Shown here: positions 23,273-34,664 of the stretch, piece by piece
Numbering within the stretch: position 1 is the stretch's first letter
How the letters are laid out: the number at the start of each line of letters is the position of its first letter
From: Pristionchus mayeri
Lineage: Eukaryota > Nematoda > Chromadorea > Rhabditida > Neodiplogasteridae
Assembly (NCBI GenBank): GCA_036245805.1
Contig: BTRK01000002.1
Coordinates: forward strand, 13,141,067 to 13,205,066
DNA: 64,000 nt
Reading direction: 5' to 3'
Notes under the pieces: generated by a model
The model's database searches: none
Seen by the model: only the letters and a program-made list of their open reading frames with translations
Told to the model about the DNA's origin: nothing
Translations under genes and position numbers: made by a program

Positions 23273-26200
23273 CTACATCGCCGGATTAGCGTAGAGCGAC
23301 TTCTCGCACTCGTCCTGGAAACTTCTCCAGGTTTTCGTATCACCATTACTGTAAAGTGCCTTGTTAGCAGCGTTGAGCTTCACAAACTGTTCAGGGTAGA
23401 ATATGGGGTCGAAGTAGGAGATCATTCCTGAGTTGTTTGTGTTGCAGATATAAGAAAAAAACGTTATTTCTCATACCTCCGTACTTGGAGGGGGCACAGG
23501 CACAAGGCTGCTTCTTCCAGGTGGAGGACCAATCCGGATGGTAAGACTGGTTCTGGGGGATCATGTCGAACTTTACAGGCATGGCTGAAAGGAATACCAT
23601 ATCACGCGTCTTCTGAGAGATTGCAGGACCGTGCGGAACCAGGAGCCCCAACTTTCAGCAGTATCCACGAGATAATTATGCCAGAGTATATTGGGTATGA
23701 GAAAACTTTCTACGTTGGCCGTTTTTTTCAGAACCGGTTTTTAGGCATTTTCCGGTTCGCAATCGGCTCTACCGTATTTCCGCTCCCAGATGAGCTAGAA
23801 TGGTAGCATTGGGCTCAAAATGTCCGGAAAATTATTTCCAACAACTTTTATGTTGACAAAAAAGTTCGCCGACGTCAACTTCATATTGAAATTTTCGAAA
23901 AACTTCAATCAAAAACAGAAAATAAATTCTACCGGCTCGGGGACCCCACCCTTTCAAGTATGCGGTGCTCATATTCGAATTCTCCATGCTTCTATCAGGA
24001 AAAAAATATGGCCGAACTCCTTAGGGGTGACAAGTGGTCTTCCCAACGCGAAAATAGCGTCCAACTCGCTCAATTTCAAAATTATTTTTCTGAAAATCAT
24101 CGGATAAAAGCTCCAAAACATGACTATATTGGCGAAAACATCATAAATAAGTAAGATAACTCTTAATAATTCGAATGGAAAGCATTTTGCAACTTTTTAA
24201 AAAAATCGAAAAAAATTCGAAAAAATTGCCTCAATTTTCATGAATTTCTATTTTCATAATTTTCATGGATCATTTGCAACCAAATCATATACAACAACGA
24301 TATGATAAGACAGAGGCATGATTTCGTCGAAAAAAATATGATTTCGGTCACAGAGCCGGAAATTACAAACTTTCCGGTTTTGGTTTCCGAATTTGGACGC
24401 AACTATGTTCTCTATGGAAAATTAAAGCCGTCTAGTTATTTATATTTATTAGTAACCATAAGTAAACACATTTTACGATAGAAGGAAGATTTTTGTCAAG
24501 ATATTATAGTCCTGCATTTTGTAAATTGTAATTTGTATTTTCGAAGTGTAATTTCAGCTGCAATTGAATCTACGCTGAAATTTAATGTCAGAATCCTTTC
24601 TTGTAGGATAAAATGCGTTTATTTATATTTATTATCAAATATAAATAACTAGATGGCTTGATTTTCCATACATTTAATAGTCTGGTCCAAAGCCGGAAAC
24701 CAAAACCGGAAAGTTTGTAATTTCCGGCTCTGTGATCATATTTTTTCGAAGAAATAATGTCTCTGCATTATCATATCATTGTTTTATATGATTTGGTTGC
24801 AAATGATGCATGAAAATTATGAAAATAGAAATTCATGAAAATCGAGGCAATTTTTTCGAAATTTTTTTGATTTTTTTTTAAAGTTGCAAAATGCTTTCCA
24901 TTCGCATTATTAAGAGTTATGTTACTTATTTATGATGTTTTCGCCAGTATAGTCATGTTTTGGAGCTTTTATCCGATGATTTTCAGAAAAGTGATTTTGA
25001 AATTGAGCGAGTTGGACGCTATTTTCGCGTTGGGAAGACCACTTGTCACCCCTAAGGAGTTCGGCCATATTTTTTCCTGATAGAATCGGGCATGGAGAAT
25101 TCGAATATGAGCACCGCATACTTGAAAGGGTGGGGTCCCCGAGCCGGTAGAATTTATTTTCTGTTTTTGATTGAAGTTTTTCGAAAATTTCAATATGAAG
25201 TTGACGTCGGCGAACTTTTTTGTCAACATAAAAGTTGTTGGAAATAATTTTCCGGACATTTTGAGCCCAATGTCACCATTCTAGCTCATCTGGGAGCGGA
25301 AATACGGTAGAGCCGGTTGCGAACCGGAAAATGCCTAAAAACCGGTTCTGAAAAAAACGGCCAACGTAGAAAGTTTTCTGATACCCAATATACTCTGGCA
25401 TAATTATCTCGTAGATACTGCTGAAAGTTGGGGCTCCTGGTTCCGCACGGTCCTGCAATCTCTCAGAAGACGCGTGATATGGTATTCCTTTCAGCCATGC
25501 CTGTAAAGTTCGACATGATCCCTGCTGAAAGTTGGGGCTCCTGGTTCCGCGGGGTGTCCGTTTTCATGCATTCTCTCAGAAGACGCGTGATATATCTGCT
25601 ATTTCCCCCACGTCAAAATACAATAGTTTTGATCTATAAACATGAAAGTGTAACTGATTGTGAGAAAACGAGTAATGAAGACGATACAAGACAAAAGAGG
25701 ACATGAAATATCATCTCACCCACTCTTGCAAGTGAGGGTGTTGTCGGGGCCGGCGGGCACGGAGAAATACTGGCAGAACCACTTGAAGGCCTTGATGCGA
25801 CGGGACTCCCCCGGACCACCCGAGTTGGAGGCGTCCTGGATCATTTTATATTTTCCGATAAAGAATATACCTTTTTATGATTACCATATCTATTTCGAGA
25901 AGATAGAGATGTCTTGTGAAATTTTGTTCTTATCAAATCAATTTTCCTTCACCTCTCCATTGCACTCATTGTTGATGATGAGTGAAGTGGGGCCGAAGAT
26001 CGGGCCGGAATAACCAGCTGCTGTGTTCTGCTCCCCGCCATTTCACCATCCTGAAACGAATGGTCCCTTTGATACCGTACCCAGTCTACCGTAATATTTC
26101 ACTGATTTGTTCTAGTTACAGTACTCTACCGTACCCATAACTATGTCGTGCATGGCGGGTTTGGGCGGCTGAGGAGTCATGTAGAACCTGCAACGCTTGG

Positions 26201-27954
26201 CCTTTTCAAATAATATATCAGCTTGACTATGAAAAAGTAATCGAAATTCAAGTTGAATCGTACCAGAGCGATGCCATAATAGCGGGAGGCGGGTCCATCT
26301 TGGTCATCACGAGGTTCGGATCCGCGAGTAGATCAACGATAAAGCCCTGAAATATTGATTTTTGCACGTCTTTTTTGCACGTCCTGAGACTTGAGCCAGT
26401 TCTGGAACATGCCGTAGTTGTAGTTGTAGGAGATCTGCAACCATTTATCGTTATTCCATTTTCAGGGTGGTTCCCGAAAACTGTCGAATATGCTACAATA
26501 ATCGAGGGCACGCGAACATTGCCAACGAATATTCAATTCTCCCACCTGGATAGCCCCCTTCCAAAGTAGCAGCCCTTGAAGGTGTCAGCCTTAGTTCCAG
26601 TCGCATTCGAGCATCCGAAGAAGTAGTCTAGTTCAGCAGATTTCGCGCAGTATCTGCGATTTGTTAGCCTCTTCATTATTTCGATACGTCATTGAACAAT
26701 TTCTGAAAGCGAATGATACGGTAGGTCAAGTGCGTCCATCATTGGGTCAGCATTCTTACCGTCCACCGGTGTTGCAAGCATTGCCGTCTTCTGGCTTGTA
26801 TCCGGGCGAAGATTTGTCGAGGAAGGAGGAGACAGGCCCGCCCTGGAAATTATTTGAATAGCGATACCGGCGGTATCAGTGTTTATTTCATGAAGAAAAG
26901 ATAAATTAAATACGAAGATGATACCTCGAACCAGTTGTAGAATCCTCCACGATAGAAGCAGTTTGCAGCCTCTTGTCCGGAGAATTGACTGAAAAAGTAG
27001 TCATTTTTTTCGTTGTAAAGTAAGACTCACTCGTAGAGATCCCCATTGTTCTCTCCGGTCTCTTGCACAGCATGAGCAAAGAAAGCGGCGAGATCGCGCT
27101 TTTTGTTCTGATCTGGGGTATAGACCTGGAATTATCTTTAGATATTTAGTGGACAGATACTTGTCCATGATCAAAAACATTCAGAATCATTGAGAAAAAA
27201 TGTTGAGTTTGAACACACCACAACCTCAATGATGAAGTCTAGCCGGCGCTCATATAATGATATTTTTGCAACTATTTTTATTATAACTAACTTTATTAGG
27301 AGATACAGTGCCGAAGTCGGGGAAGTATCTGGCAGCAATGACGAATGCCTCGTACGAGTAGGGGAAGCACTCGTTCGGCCCCCAACCGATGTTAGCGAAT
27401 GGGAAAAGATCCTGAAATTGATAGTCTTCATTCCCGTTTTAACTTCTCCTGGGCATTAAAGATGAATATCCTTACTACTTCCTACTTGATTGTTACCTGA
27501 TTATATTGTTTCTTGTTTTCTCTATTCTAACATATGATAAACTAATAGTTATAAGCCGATCTTATGAATTCTTCTATCGTACTAGAGTTAAAACTCACAT
27601 AGAACATCTCTCTCGTGAACCAACTCTCCAGCGCCGACTTCGGCTTCTTGTTCGGGTCCGTGGGTCCTGCGCAATTGGCTGGAGGACCGGGTCCAAATTT
27701 AGCCGCCTTTGGGCATCCAGATGCAGAACCGGTTACTGTATGAGGGAAACGATTGGATTTCCGTTTACGAATGCATTTTCGATATCCCATAGATATATTA
27801 GTAAGTAATGGACGGTTGCATTGCTGTAATATCGATTGACTAGCTCGCTGGAAGCACCGGGTGCCTCGGGCATGGGTGGATCGATGTTCAGCCTGGGTTC
27901 GTCCCTTGTCGTACCAGCGACTACTAAGGTGAGGAGGAAAGGAGAGAGTTTCAT
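23273..27954 (-). CDS. GH19-type chitinase, secreted
   Basis: This enzyme would hydrolyse chitin. The signal peptide is MKLSPFLLTLVVAG (start 27954). Main exons are 27599-27735 (SALESWFTREMFY), 27292-27411 (NIGWGPNECFPYSYEAF), 27031-27125 (DLAAFFAHAVQETGENNG, with the expected catalytic Glu), 26925-26988 (GQEAANCFYRGGFYNWFE), 26760-26842, 26546-26653 (GCYFGRGAIQ), about 26390-26436 (ISYNYNYGMFQNWL), 26266-26347 (LLADPNLVM, PPPAIMASLW), 26135-26187, about 25957-26050 (NTAAGYSGPIFGPTSLIINN), 25720-25835, 23477-23584 and 23273-23427 (stop SLYANPAM). These motifs follow GH19 order. Foldback FB3 lies in the intron before exon 23477-23584. One concern is an in-frame TGA at 26043-26045 under the simplest splicing. 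A missed splice choice or a recent lesion could explain it. Possible targets are fungal or eggshell/pharyngeal chitin. Confidence 0.85.
23599..25480. mobile_element. Foldback element FB3 in a chitinase intron
   Basis: The two arms are each about 0.9 kb and centred near 24540. The tips are ATATCACGCGTCTTCTGAGA and its complement. The palindrome continues past the right tip: 25481-25522 is an inverted copy of host DNA 23557-23598, including the splice acceptor and first 28 bases of the chitinase exon. This is followed by a partial second copy of the right tip (25523-25593). Inner blocks match FB2a. No transposase was found; mirrored ORFs in the arms are not called. Confidence 0.8.
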
Positions 27955-28607
27955 CCTGGAATGGGATCCAATTTTGAGATGAACGAGATGTATGATACAA
28001 TTAGTTCGTTGCCAATAAGAGAGTGGAATTTCTTCCGAAATACATGCAAACACCTTGGGGCGGTGAATATAAATATGAGAAAACGAGATGCTCAAGTATA
28101 GAATACGGGATGAAGCAGTTAGGAGAGCAGAAGTCGATAGTTGATGAGGATGATTGAAAATCGGACTTGCTTTTATACCCAGAATAAGGAAGCTGTGCAA
28201 ATTTCCGCATACGCGCTCGTTTCGCTGGGATTCTGCGTAATACGGAAGAGACAAAACGGTTTGATTGCATATACAATTCCTTTCCCGGGGCTCCCCTGTC
28301 TTTTCCCGCGTTTGTTTGCCCTTGCCTTCAGCTGTTAGACTTGACGTTGTTGTTCTGGCTTAGCGTGTGCTCAGCTTCGAATGTTATTCGAAAACAGTCT
28401 CATGATCTATTTCCTATCATGGTTCAATGATGTTGTCCCGCGTCAGAAAGTAGACGCCGATTTCCCGCCCGATTTCTCACGCACAAGTCCTCTTCATCCC
28501 TTTCCCATTTCCTCTACATCACTCTCAATCTCTCTCCTTCTATATTTCTCTCTCCTATGACTCATCTTATTTTTTAATGGTGTAATTATTGTAAACTCAG
28601 TGCAATA
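27955..28607. promoter_or_regulatory. Divergent promoter region between the chitinase and the zinc-finger gene
   Basis: The two genes start at 27954 (minus) and 28608 (plus), so these 650 bp must hold both upstream regions. A pyrimidine-rich stretch (TCTC/TTCC) runs about 28480-28560. No defined element was identified. Confidence 0.5.
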
Positions 28608-31600
28608 ATGTCTACCAACCAAAACGATGACCACATCACTGCGACTAAGAATGAGGTTTGGATATTTCTAAGCAAGCTATGTTTTAGTACTAACTCAGGC
28701 TTCCCATTTATTGGACGGATTCGGTCGAAAGACGATTGATCTCATTCAACTTTTGATTGATGGGAACATAAATCCAGAGGTTACATATCAGTCAATTCAG
28801 CTAATCAAGACTCGTTTAGGAAATTAAAATAATAACAAGTTATCTAACAAGGGGACTGATTGATGTTCAACATCTAGGCAATGAAAGGTGCATTAACCTG
28901 TATTTCTAAAACTGTTCAATTTAAAATGTTTTAGTGACTCAAAGCTTCGAGATATTGTGCGCGGGTTGTTCGAATCAATTCGATGCGCAGTGGATTGGAT
29001 AATCGACAAAGCTGAGCAACAACAAAATGTTCGTGCAATGGTTAGTAAAAAACATTTTCGGAAAATTATTGTCCGAGGTATCCAAGTTTTATTATTAGGA
29101 ACAGGATTTTCCGATGGAAAATGCAATGTACTACGGTGTAGACAAGATCACAATGAAAACTGAACTGAAGCAAGACGAAAATGAAGAAAAAAGAATGGTT
29201 CTGAAAGAGGAATTCAAAAGCGAGGCTGACGAGGAGAATGCTTCGATGGACGACGAGGGATCTAAGAAGGCCCTAAACGGAAGCAGTAACTTCTCAAAAG
29301 TTGGCCACAACAATTGGAAGAAACCAGGACAGTTTCCTTGCGAAACGTGTGGAAAAACGATGAAATTTAAGAGCGCACTGATAACGCACATGCGAATTCA
29401 TACGAGTGAGTTTTGAAGATGGACGTTTCCTGAATTGGAGCAATGGCCTGACTCTATTCAGTTTGCACGTTCTCTCGCCGGTCAGTGAGAGCGTGCAAAC
29501 TGAAGAGAGTCAGACGATTGCTCCTGAAGTGATACCGAAGCGATTAAATGGCTGAAAATCCTTTCAGTGACGGCCGAAGAAAGAAGACGGCACAAATGCA
29601 ATGAATGTGGAAAGGGATTTCTCACTGCAGTAAACCTAAAGGAGCACGAGAGAACACACTTGCGTAAGAGCACTATTTTATGGTTAGGAAGGATACATGA
29701 AGAAGAGCTCTTAGAAAAAATTGTTTTACAATAATGACAATGTAAACTAATGATTTTGCAGCTGATGGCGATCCTCGAAAGATGATATTCACGTGTGAAC
29801 TATGTGAGAAAGCTTTTGGGAATAGAAGTTCGTTCAAACAACACAAACGACAACATCTAGGTAAGACGAACATTCCTCATTCACGATTATATCAGGGGTG
29901 TGCAAAAAGTTCCCCGCAATCCTCTTTTCCCATTCTCTCTCGTCACTCTACCCAACGAAATGAGGAGTGCGGGAAACGTTGTGCACACAACTGAATTATA
30001 AGATACACGTTTGTACAAGTAAAGTCATACCTGCAAACAATAATTGTGATCAAAATATGACAATCGACAATTTCAAAATCATCGATAGTTTATAGTAAAT
30101 TTAAGATGATAACGATCCAGCCAAGAAACCATTCAAGTGCGAGCAATGCGACAAAGCTTACACGACTAAGGAGAACTTGAAGATGCACATGAATTCACAC
30201 GCTGGTAAGCTCGCGATTTTTATTCAATTCAAATATATTATATTGTATTCTTCGGTGGTTGTAAGTGACCAGTACGGCCTGCAAGACCTCCGTTGATTAT
30301 CTTTCCAGCGCGCTCGTGCTGTCACTAGGGAGAATCTTAGGAGATGCAGTGTGATTGTTTTAATCGATATTTGATGGTTATTGCTACCACTATTTCAGCC
30401 GATGAACAATCAAAGCAAACGTTTAACTGCGATTTGTGCGACGAGACGTTCCACCTTCGATCGTCGTTGTCTCGACACAAGCAGAAAATACATTTTCGTG
30501 AGAATCAATGTTTTTCTATTCAGAAGATTTGCATAGTTAACGACTCATAATTGCGTGTAATGTTGCATGGTTCAGCAGACCCAAAGAGAGGCAAAGTTGA
30601 GTGCGAAATTTGTGGGAAAATTCTCACAAAGCATTATGCACTCACACTACACATGGAGACGCATATGGGTAGGAGTTTGTATATTTTTCACAATATATTT
30701 AGTATAATTGCCATACCATCAATATTATATATCTTAAATTAAGAAATACCTTTCAGAGGATGATGACCCTCGCAGGACGCGTTATGAATGTAACGTTTGC
30801 GGGAAGAATCTTTCGGGCTCAAGCGCCCTGACAAACCATCGACAGAGACATCTGGGTGAATCATTGTAGTTGTGTAGTGTACCAATACTCCGCATTTACT
30901 ATCACAATAATAATGATTCCCTTTGAAAAGTATATGACTGCTTTAGATGCAACCGATCCCGTTCAAGCAGAACTACTTCGACCGCACAAATGCGAGTTGT
31001 GTGGCAAAGCCTTCCGGACGCCGCACATTCTCAAGGAACATATGATCAGACACACGGGTAAATCATCTTTCGAATGTTTGATACTTGCCTGAATATGAAA
31101 CTCCAAAACGCAAGATTTATTCTGAAGCATGCACAAAACCTATTTACAATCAGGAAACTACGCGTTCAAATGCGATTGCGGGCGGAAGTTCATTCACGAG
31201 CACCTTCTCAATGCTCATCTCGAATCACACGCGAAGGGCACTGCCAAACCACCACAACGACCGACTAAGAGATGTCATCTATGCCCGAAACGATTCTTCA
31301 AGAACTGCCAACTGTCGATACACCTGAAGAGACACGAGGGTGAGATGATGACAGGATCACATTTATTACTCGCTTGATTTTGCTAGATAAATATAATAAA
31401 TGCATGATTGCAGCCGGAACGGTTGGTTCTTCTGCAGAGGACGATCTTCCGCCAGACGAGATCATCCATCGCTGTAAATTCTGTCCGAAGAAATTCAGAA
31501 GCGACTGGAAATACAAAGAGCACGTTCTCATGCATACTGGTAATCCAACAGTTTTTTTTCATTTATATAAATTTCTATGATCAATTTCTTTTAAAAAAAT

Positions 31601-32091
31601 ACGTTTACAGGTGATGACGGGCGAAAGCACAAGTGCGACATATGCGGATTGAAATTCAAAGAGAGTTTCACTGTCAGGCAGCACAAGGAAAGAAAACATC
31701 CAGGTATTCCAAATTGACCTCCTACTGACTTAAATTTACTTCTGAATATTTTTTGTGTAAACAATGTATTTATAGATTCTGCAAAAGAAAAGAGTGGCAA
31801 GCCTCGAGACAATAAGTTGTATAAAAAGGCCGCAAGGAATTCTGAGAGTGATTCATCGTCGGAAGAATCTACTCAGGAGGAGATGGATTACTCCGATACC
31901 GAAGATGGCGTCAGTTCGTCGGCTGATTCTTCTTCCAACGACGAAGAGTCAGGTACAGATCTTGGAATCCTTGTTCATTCAGTTGAATATGCCAAGAAAA
32001 GCCATTCAGACTCATGCGTTTTGCAGATTCGAACCCTTGCCCTGAATACGATGAAAACTGGACGTCGAAGGTGAATCATGAATTAGAGTAG
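28608..32091 (+). CDS. Multi-C2H2 zinc-finger protein
   Basis: This is a probable nuclear DNA- or RNA-binding regulator. Sixteen exons begin MSTNQNDDHITATKNE (28608-28655). Exons 28699-28779 and 28935-29040 give a helical N-terminal region (TIDLIQLLIDGNINPE, IVRGLFESIRCAVDWIIDK). Exon 29099-29405 is acidic and ends with finger 1 (CETCGKTMKF...HMRIH). Exons starting at 29568, 29762, 30121, 30399, 30576, 30757, 30947, 31154, 31414 and 31611 hold fingers 2-12, one per exon except two in 31154-31339. Finger 9 has a CxC start (FKCDCGRKF) in place of CxxC. Exon 31776-31952 is Ser/Asp/Glu-rich, and the last exon ends at 32091. Fingers are separated by long charged linkers, not TGEKP. All exon junctions I checked keep frame. 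No specific orthologue is claimed. Confidence 0.87.
29437..29524. repeat. Short perfect-type hairpin in a zinc-finger-gene intron
   Basis: GGAGCAAT...CTGACTCT.TTCAGTTTGCACG at the left is complemented by CGTGCAAACTGAAGAGAGTC and ATTGCTCC at the right, around a loop of about 22 bases. It lies in the intron 29406-29567. It could be a tiny MITE. No clear target duplication was seen. Confidence 0.6.
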
Positions 32092-32204
32092 CCACGTTGG
32101 ATCACAACATATTTACATAAATTTGATCGGTGACACATAATCGAATTTCCAAATGTTTATTCAATTACAATGTTTCATAAATATATTTTTTTTGGAGTCA
32201 CATA

Positions 32205-34574
32205 CAGTCGCGCAGGAAAGTCATCGGCACTTTTTGAATTTGTTGCAACTTTTTTCCCAGGAAAGGCATCATACTGGCACTAAGGTATGATGCACCAAAT
32301 TAATTGGACAATATGGTCATGGTATTTTGGCATGACGTCATTGCTTAGTTATTGCGTAGTGATGACGCAATACATATCAGTGCGTTCGTCTAAGAATCGC
32401 ATAACCCTCGGTACAGCAAAACAGCAACTTTGAGATTTTCACAGTTTCTGATAGTCCTAGATAGCCTCTATCGATTTCGATATTGGTCATGCTTCGGAAC
32501 AACGAATTTGCATAATTACATGCATTTAAATTTATGCTCATTTTCTACTAAGTGTTGTGTAGCGCAGCGTAGAAAATTCCTAATTTTACGAAAACTTGTT
32601 TCTAGGGCCATTTTGAGGTGCTCTATCCAACTGTGTCAATGGAATATGCAAATTCGAACTTTCAAAAATGTATAATTTTTTCAACAAAAACAAATTCTCA
32701 AAAAATACGCCGAACACCTCGCTGGATTTTTTATATGTTGTCACTCTCGACCAGATCTACCTAGGAAAAAAATGAGCCGATTTAATTTGCGTTGAATTGG
32801 TTTTTCCTTTAAAAAACAGAAAAACTCCTTTCGAGGGGAACCTCGCATTCCGACATGCTCAGCTCACCCGAGCGGCGAGGAATGAAATGATCAGATCTAT
32901 CGAATTGAAAGAATTGAATTTGTTTCACAGTGATTTATTATTAACAGATGAAGATGTCATCGACGGAATCATCAACAATTGCCATCAAGGCTTCCTTTTC
33001 ATCAATTCTCTCCATTTGCATCTCCTCATCCTCTTCCTCCTTCTCCGCAGCATCCCCCTCGCCAATCACCAAATACGTCCGTACTCATCATCCGAGATTT
33101 CTACAACTCCCCTCTTGACTCATCTCTTCTCAAAACTAATAGCAGAAGCACGAGTCTTCGTTGGGCGACCAACCCCTTTGATCGAAATTGCCTTTGCTAA
33201 AGGAAAGTTAATTAGAAAATCGGATGCATTATAATGCGCTACACAACATTTAGTAGAAAATGGGCACAAATTTAAATGCATGTAATTAAGCAAATTCGTT
33301 GTTCCGAAGCATGACCAATATAGAAATCGATATCGGTTATCTAGGGCTATCAGAAACAGTGAAAATCTCAGACGTGCCATTTCTGCAGTACTGGAATTGT
33401 CGAGAAACTTAGAGAAACGAGATTCTTTGGCGAACGCACTGATATGCACCTTTTCAAAACGGCCTCATTCTTACATAGATTTTTTCCTGCTGGCCAAACT
33501 TTCTGAGGTTGGAGTTACGACTGAGATCTATCCAGAAAACAATTCAAAGTTGCTGCAACCTTGCTGCAAAAACAGTTTCTGAAATTCAGATCTCGGCTTC
33601 TAAACAAGCTAGAGATTCGTTCAAAGCATCAAACAGATTGTAATCACAATTCCAGATGATTCTGAGAATATTAAAACGACCGGTCAACATTTGCCCTCAG
33701 GGCACCAAAAAATCACTTTTTTGCATGCTCATTTTCATAACTTGTGGGCAGTTTTTGAAAAAATTTCATAACTTGTGGGCAGTTTTTGAAACAAGTCGGG
33801 TTTTTATGTCAGAATGTTCAAAATGTATTAAAGATATGATGCCCAACTTTTTAGACTGTTTGGATAACTTTCCTACCCGCTGCGACCATTTTTCGCAGGG
33901 ATACTCGGGTCAGGAAACACCTTGTTTACGCTCTCTCGTCGTCTGTACTCTCTCGCCCATCAGGGTGTTTCCCGACCCGAGTATCCCTCTGAAAAATGGT
34001 CGCCGCGGGTAGGAATGTTATCCAAACAGTATAAAGTTGGGCATCATATCTTTAATACATTTTGAACATTATCACATAAAAATCAGATTTTTTCCAAAAA
34101 CAGCCCACAAAGTTATGAATGTTATTTTTTGGCGCCCTGAGGACAAATGTTGACCGTTTTCATATTCTCAGGATCATCTAGAATTGTGATTACGATCAGT
34201 TGGATGCTGTGAAAGACTCTTTAACTTGTCTAGAAGCCGAGTTCTGAATTTCAGACACTGTTTTTGCAGCAAGGGTGCAGCAACTGTGGGACCGAGCAGC
34301 AACTTCGATAATTTTTTTCTGGATAGATCTCAGTCATGACTCCAACCTCAAAAAGCCAGCAGGAAAAAATCTATGTAAGAATAATACCGTTTTGAAAAAG
34401 TGCATTTTGATTGCGTCATCACTACGCAATAACTAAGCAATGACGTCATGCCATAGTACCATGACCATAATTTCCGATGAATTTGGTGCATGATACCTTA
34501 GTGTCAGTGTGATGCCTTTCCTGGGCAAAAAGCAACAAATTCAAAAAGTGCCCGGTGAGTTTCCGGCGCGACTG
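32205..34574. mobile_element. Foldback element FB4 (TA duplication) with nested FB4a
   Basis: The ends are CAGTCGCGCAGGAAAGTCAT and its diverged complement (TTTCCGGCGCGACTG), with TA outside (32203-32204, 34575-34576). Outer arms are 32205-32376 plus 33443 to about 33935 on the left and about 33950-34574 on the right. They pair once FB4a is removed. Shared blocks include ATTGCGTAGTGATGACGCAAT and GCTGGCC/GGCCAGC-flanked stretches. It is intergenic, between the zinc-finger gene and receptor C. TA plus a CAGT-type tip suggests a Tc1/mariner-mobilised element. Confidence 0.8.
32377..33442. mobile_element. Nested foldback FB4a with a unique loop
   Basis: The ends are TCAGTGCGTTCG and CGAACGCACTGA, flanked by TA (32375-32376, 33443-33444). 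The arms are about 200 bp each (32377-32576 with about 33233-33442). The loop of about 650 bp is not palindromic. On the minus strand the loop has coding-like pieces (GVGRPTKTRASAISFEKR, then ISDDEYGRI and, in another frame, an acidic stretch to a stop near 32948). They look like a decayed ORF with stops and frameshifts. No function can be assigned. Confidence 0.65.
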
Positions 34575-34664
34575 TACCTACAATAAAGTTGACAACTATT
34601 TGTAGTGAGATCATATTCAAAATAATCCGATTAACACTCGGTCATCATCAATGTATAACTTTGG

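Noticed and set aside
23621..25458. ORFs MQDRAEPGAPTF... and MSGKLFPTTFML... as genes
   Set aside because: Each occurs twice as mirror copies in FB3 arms and no splice structure or homologue supports them.
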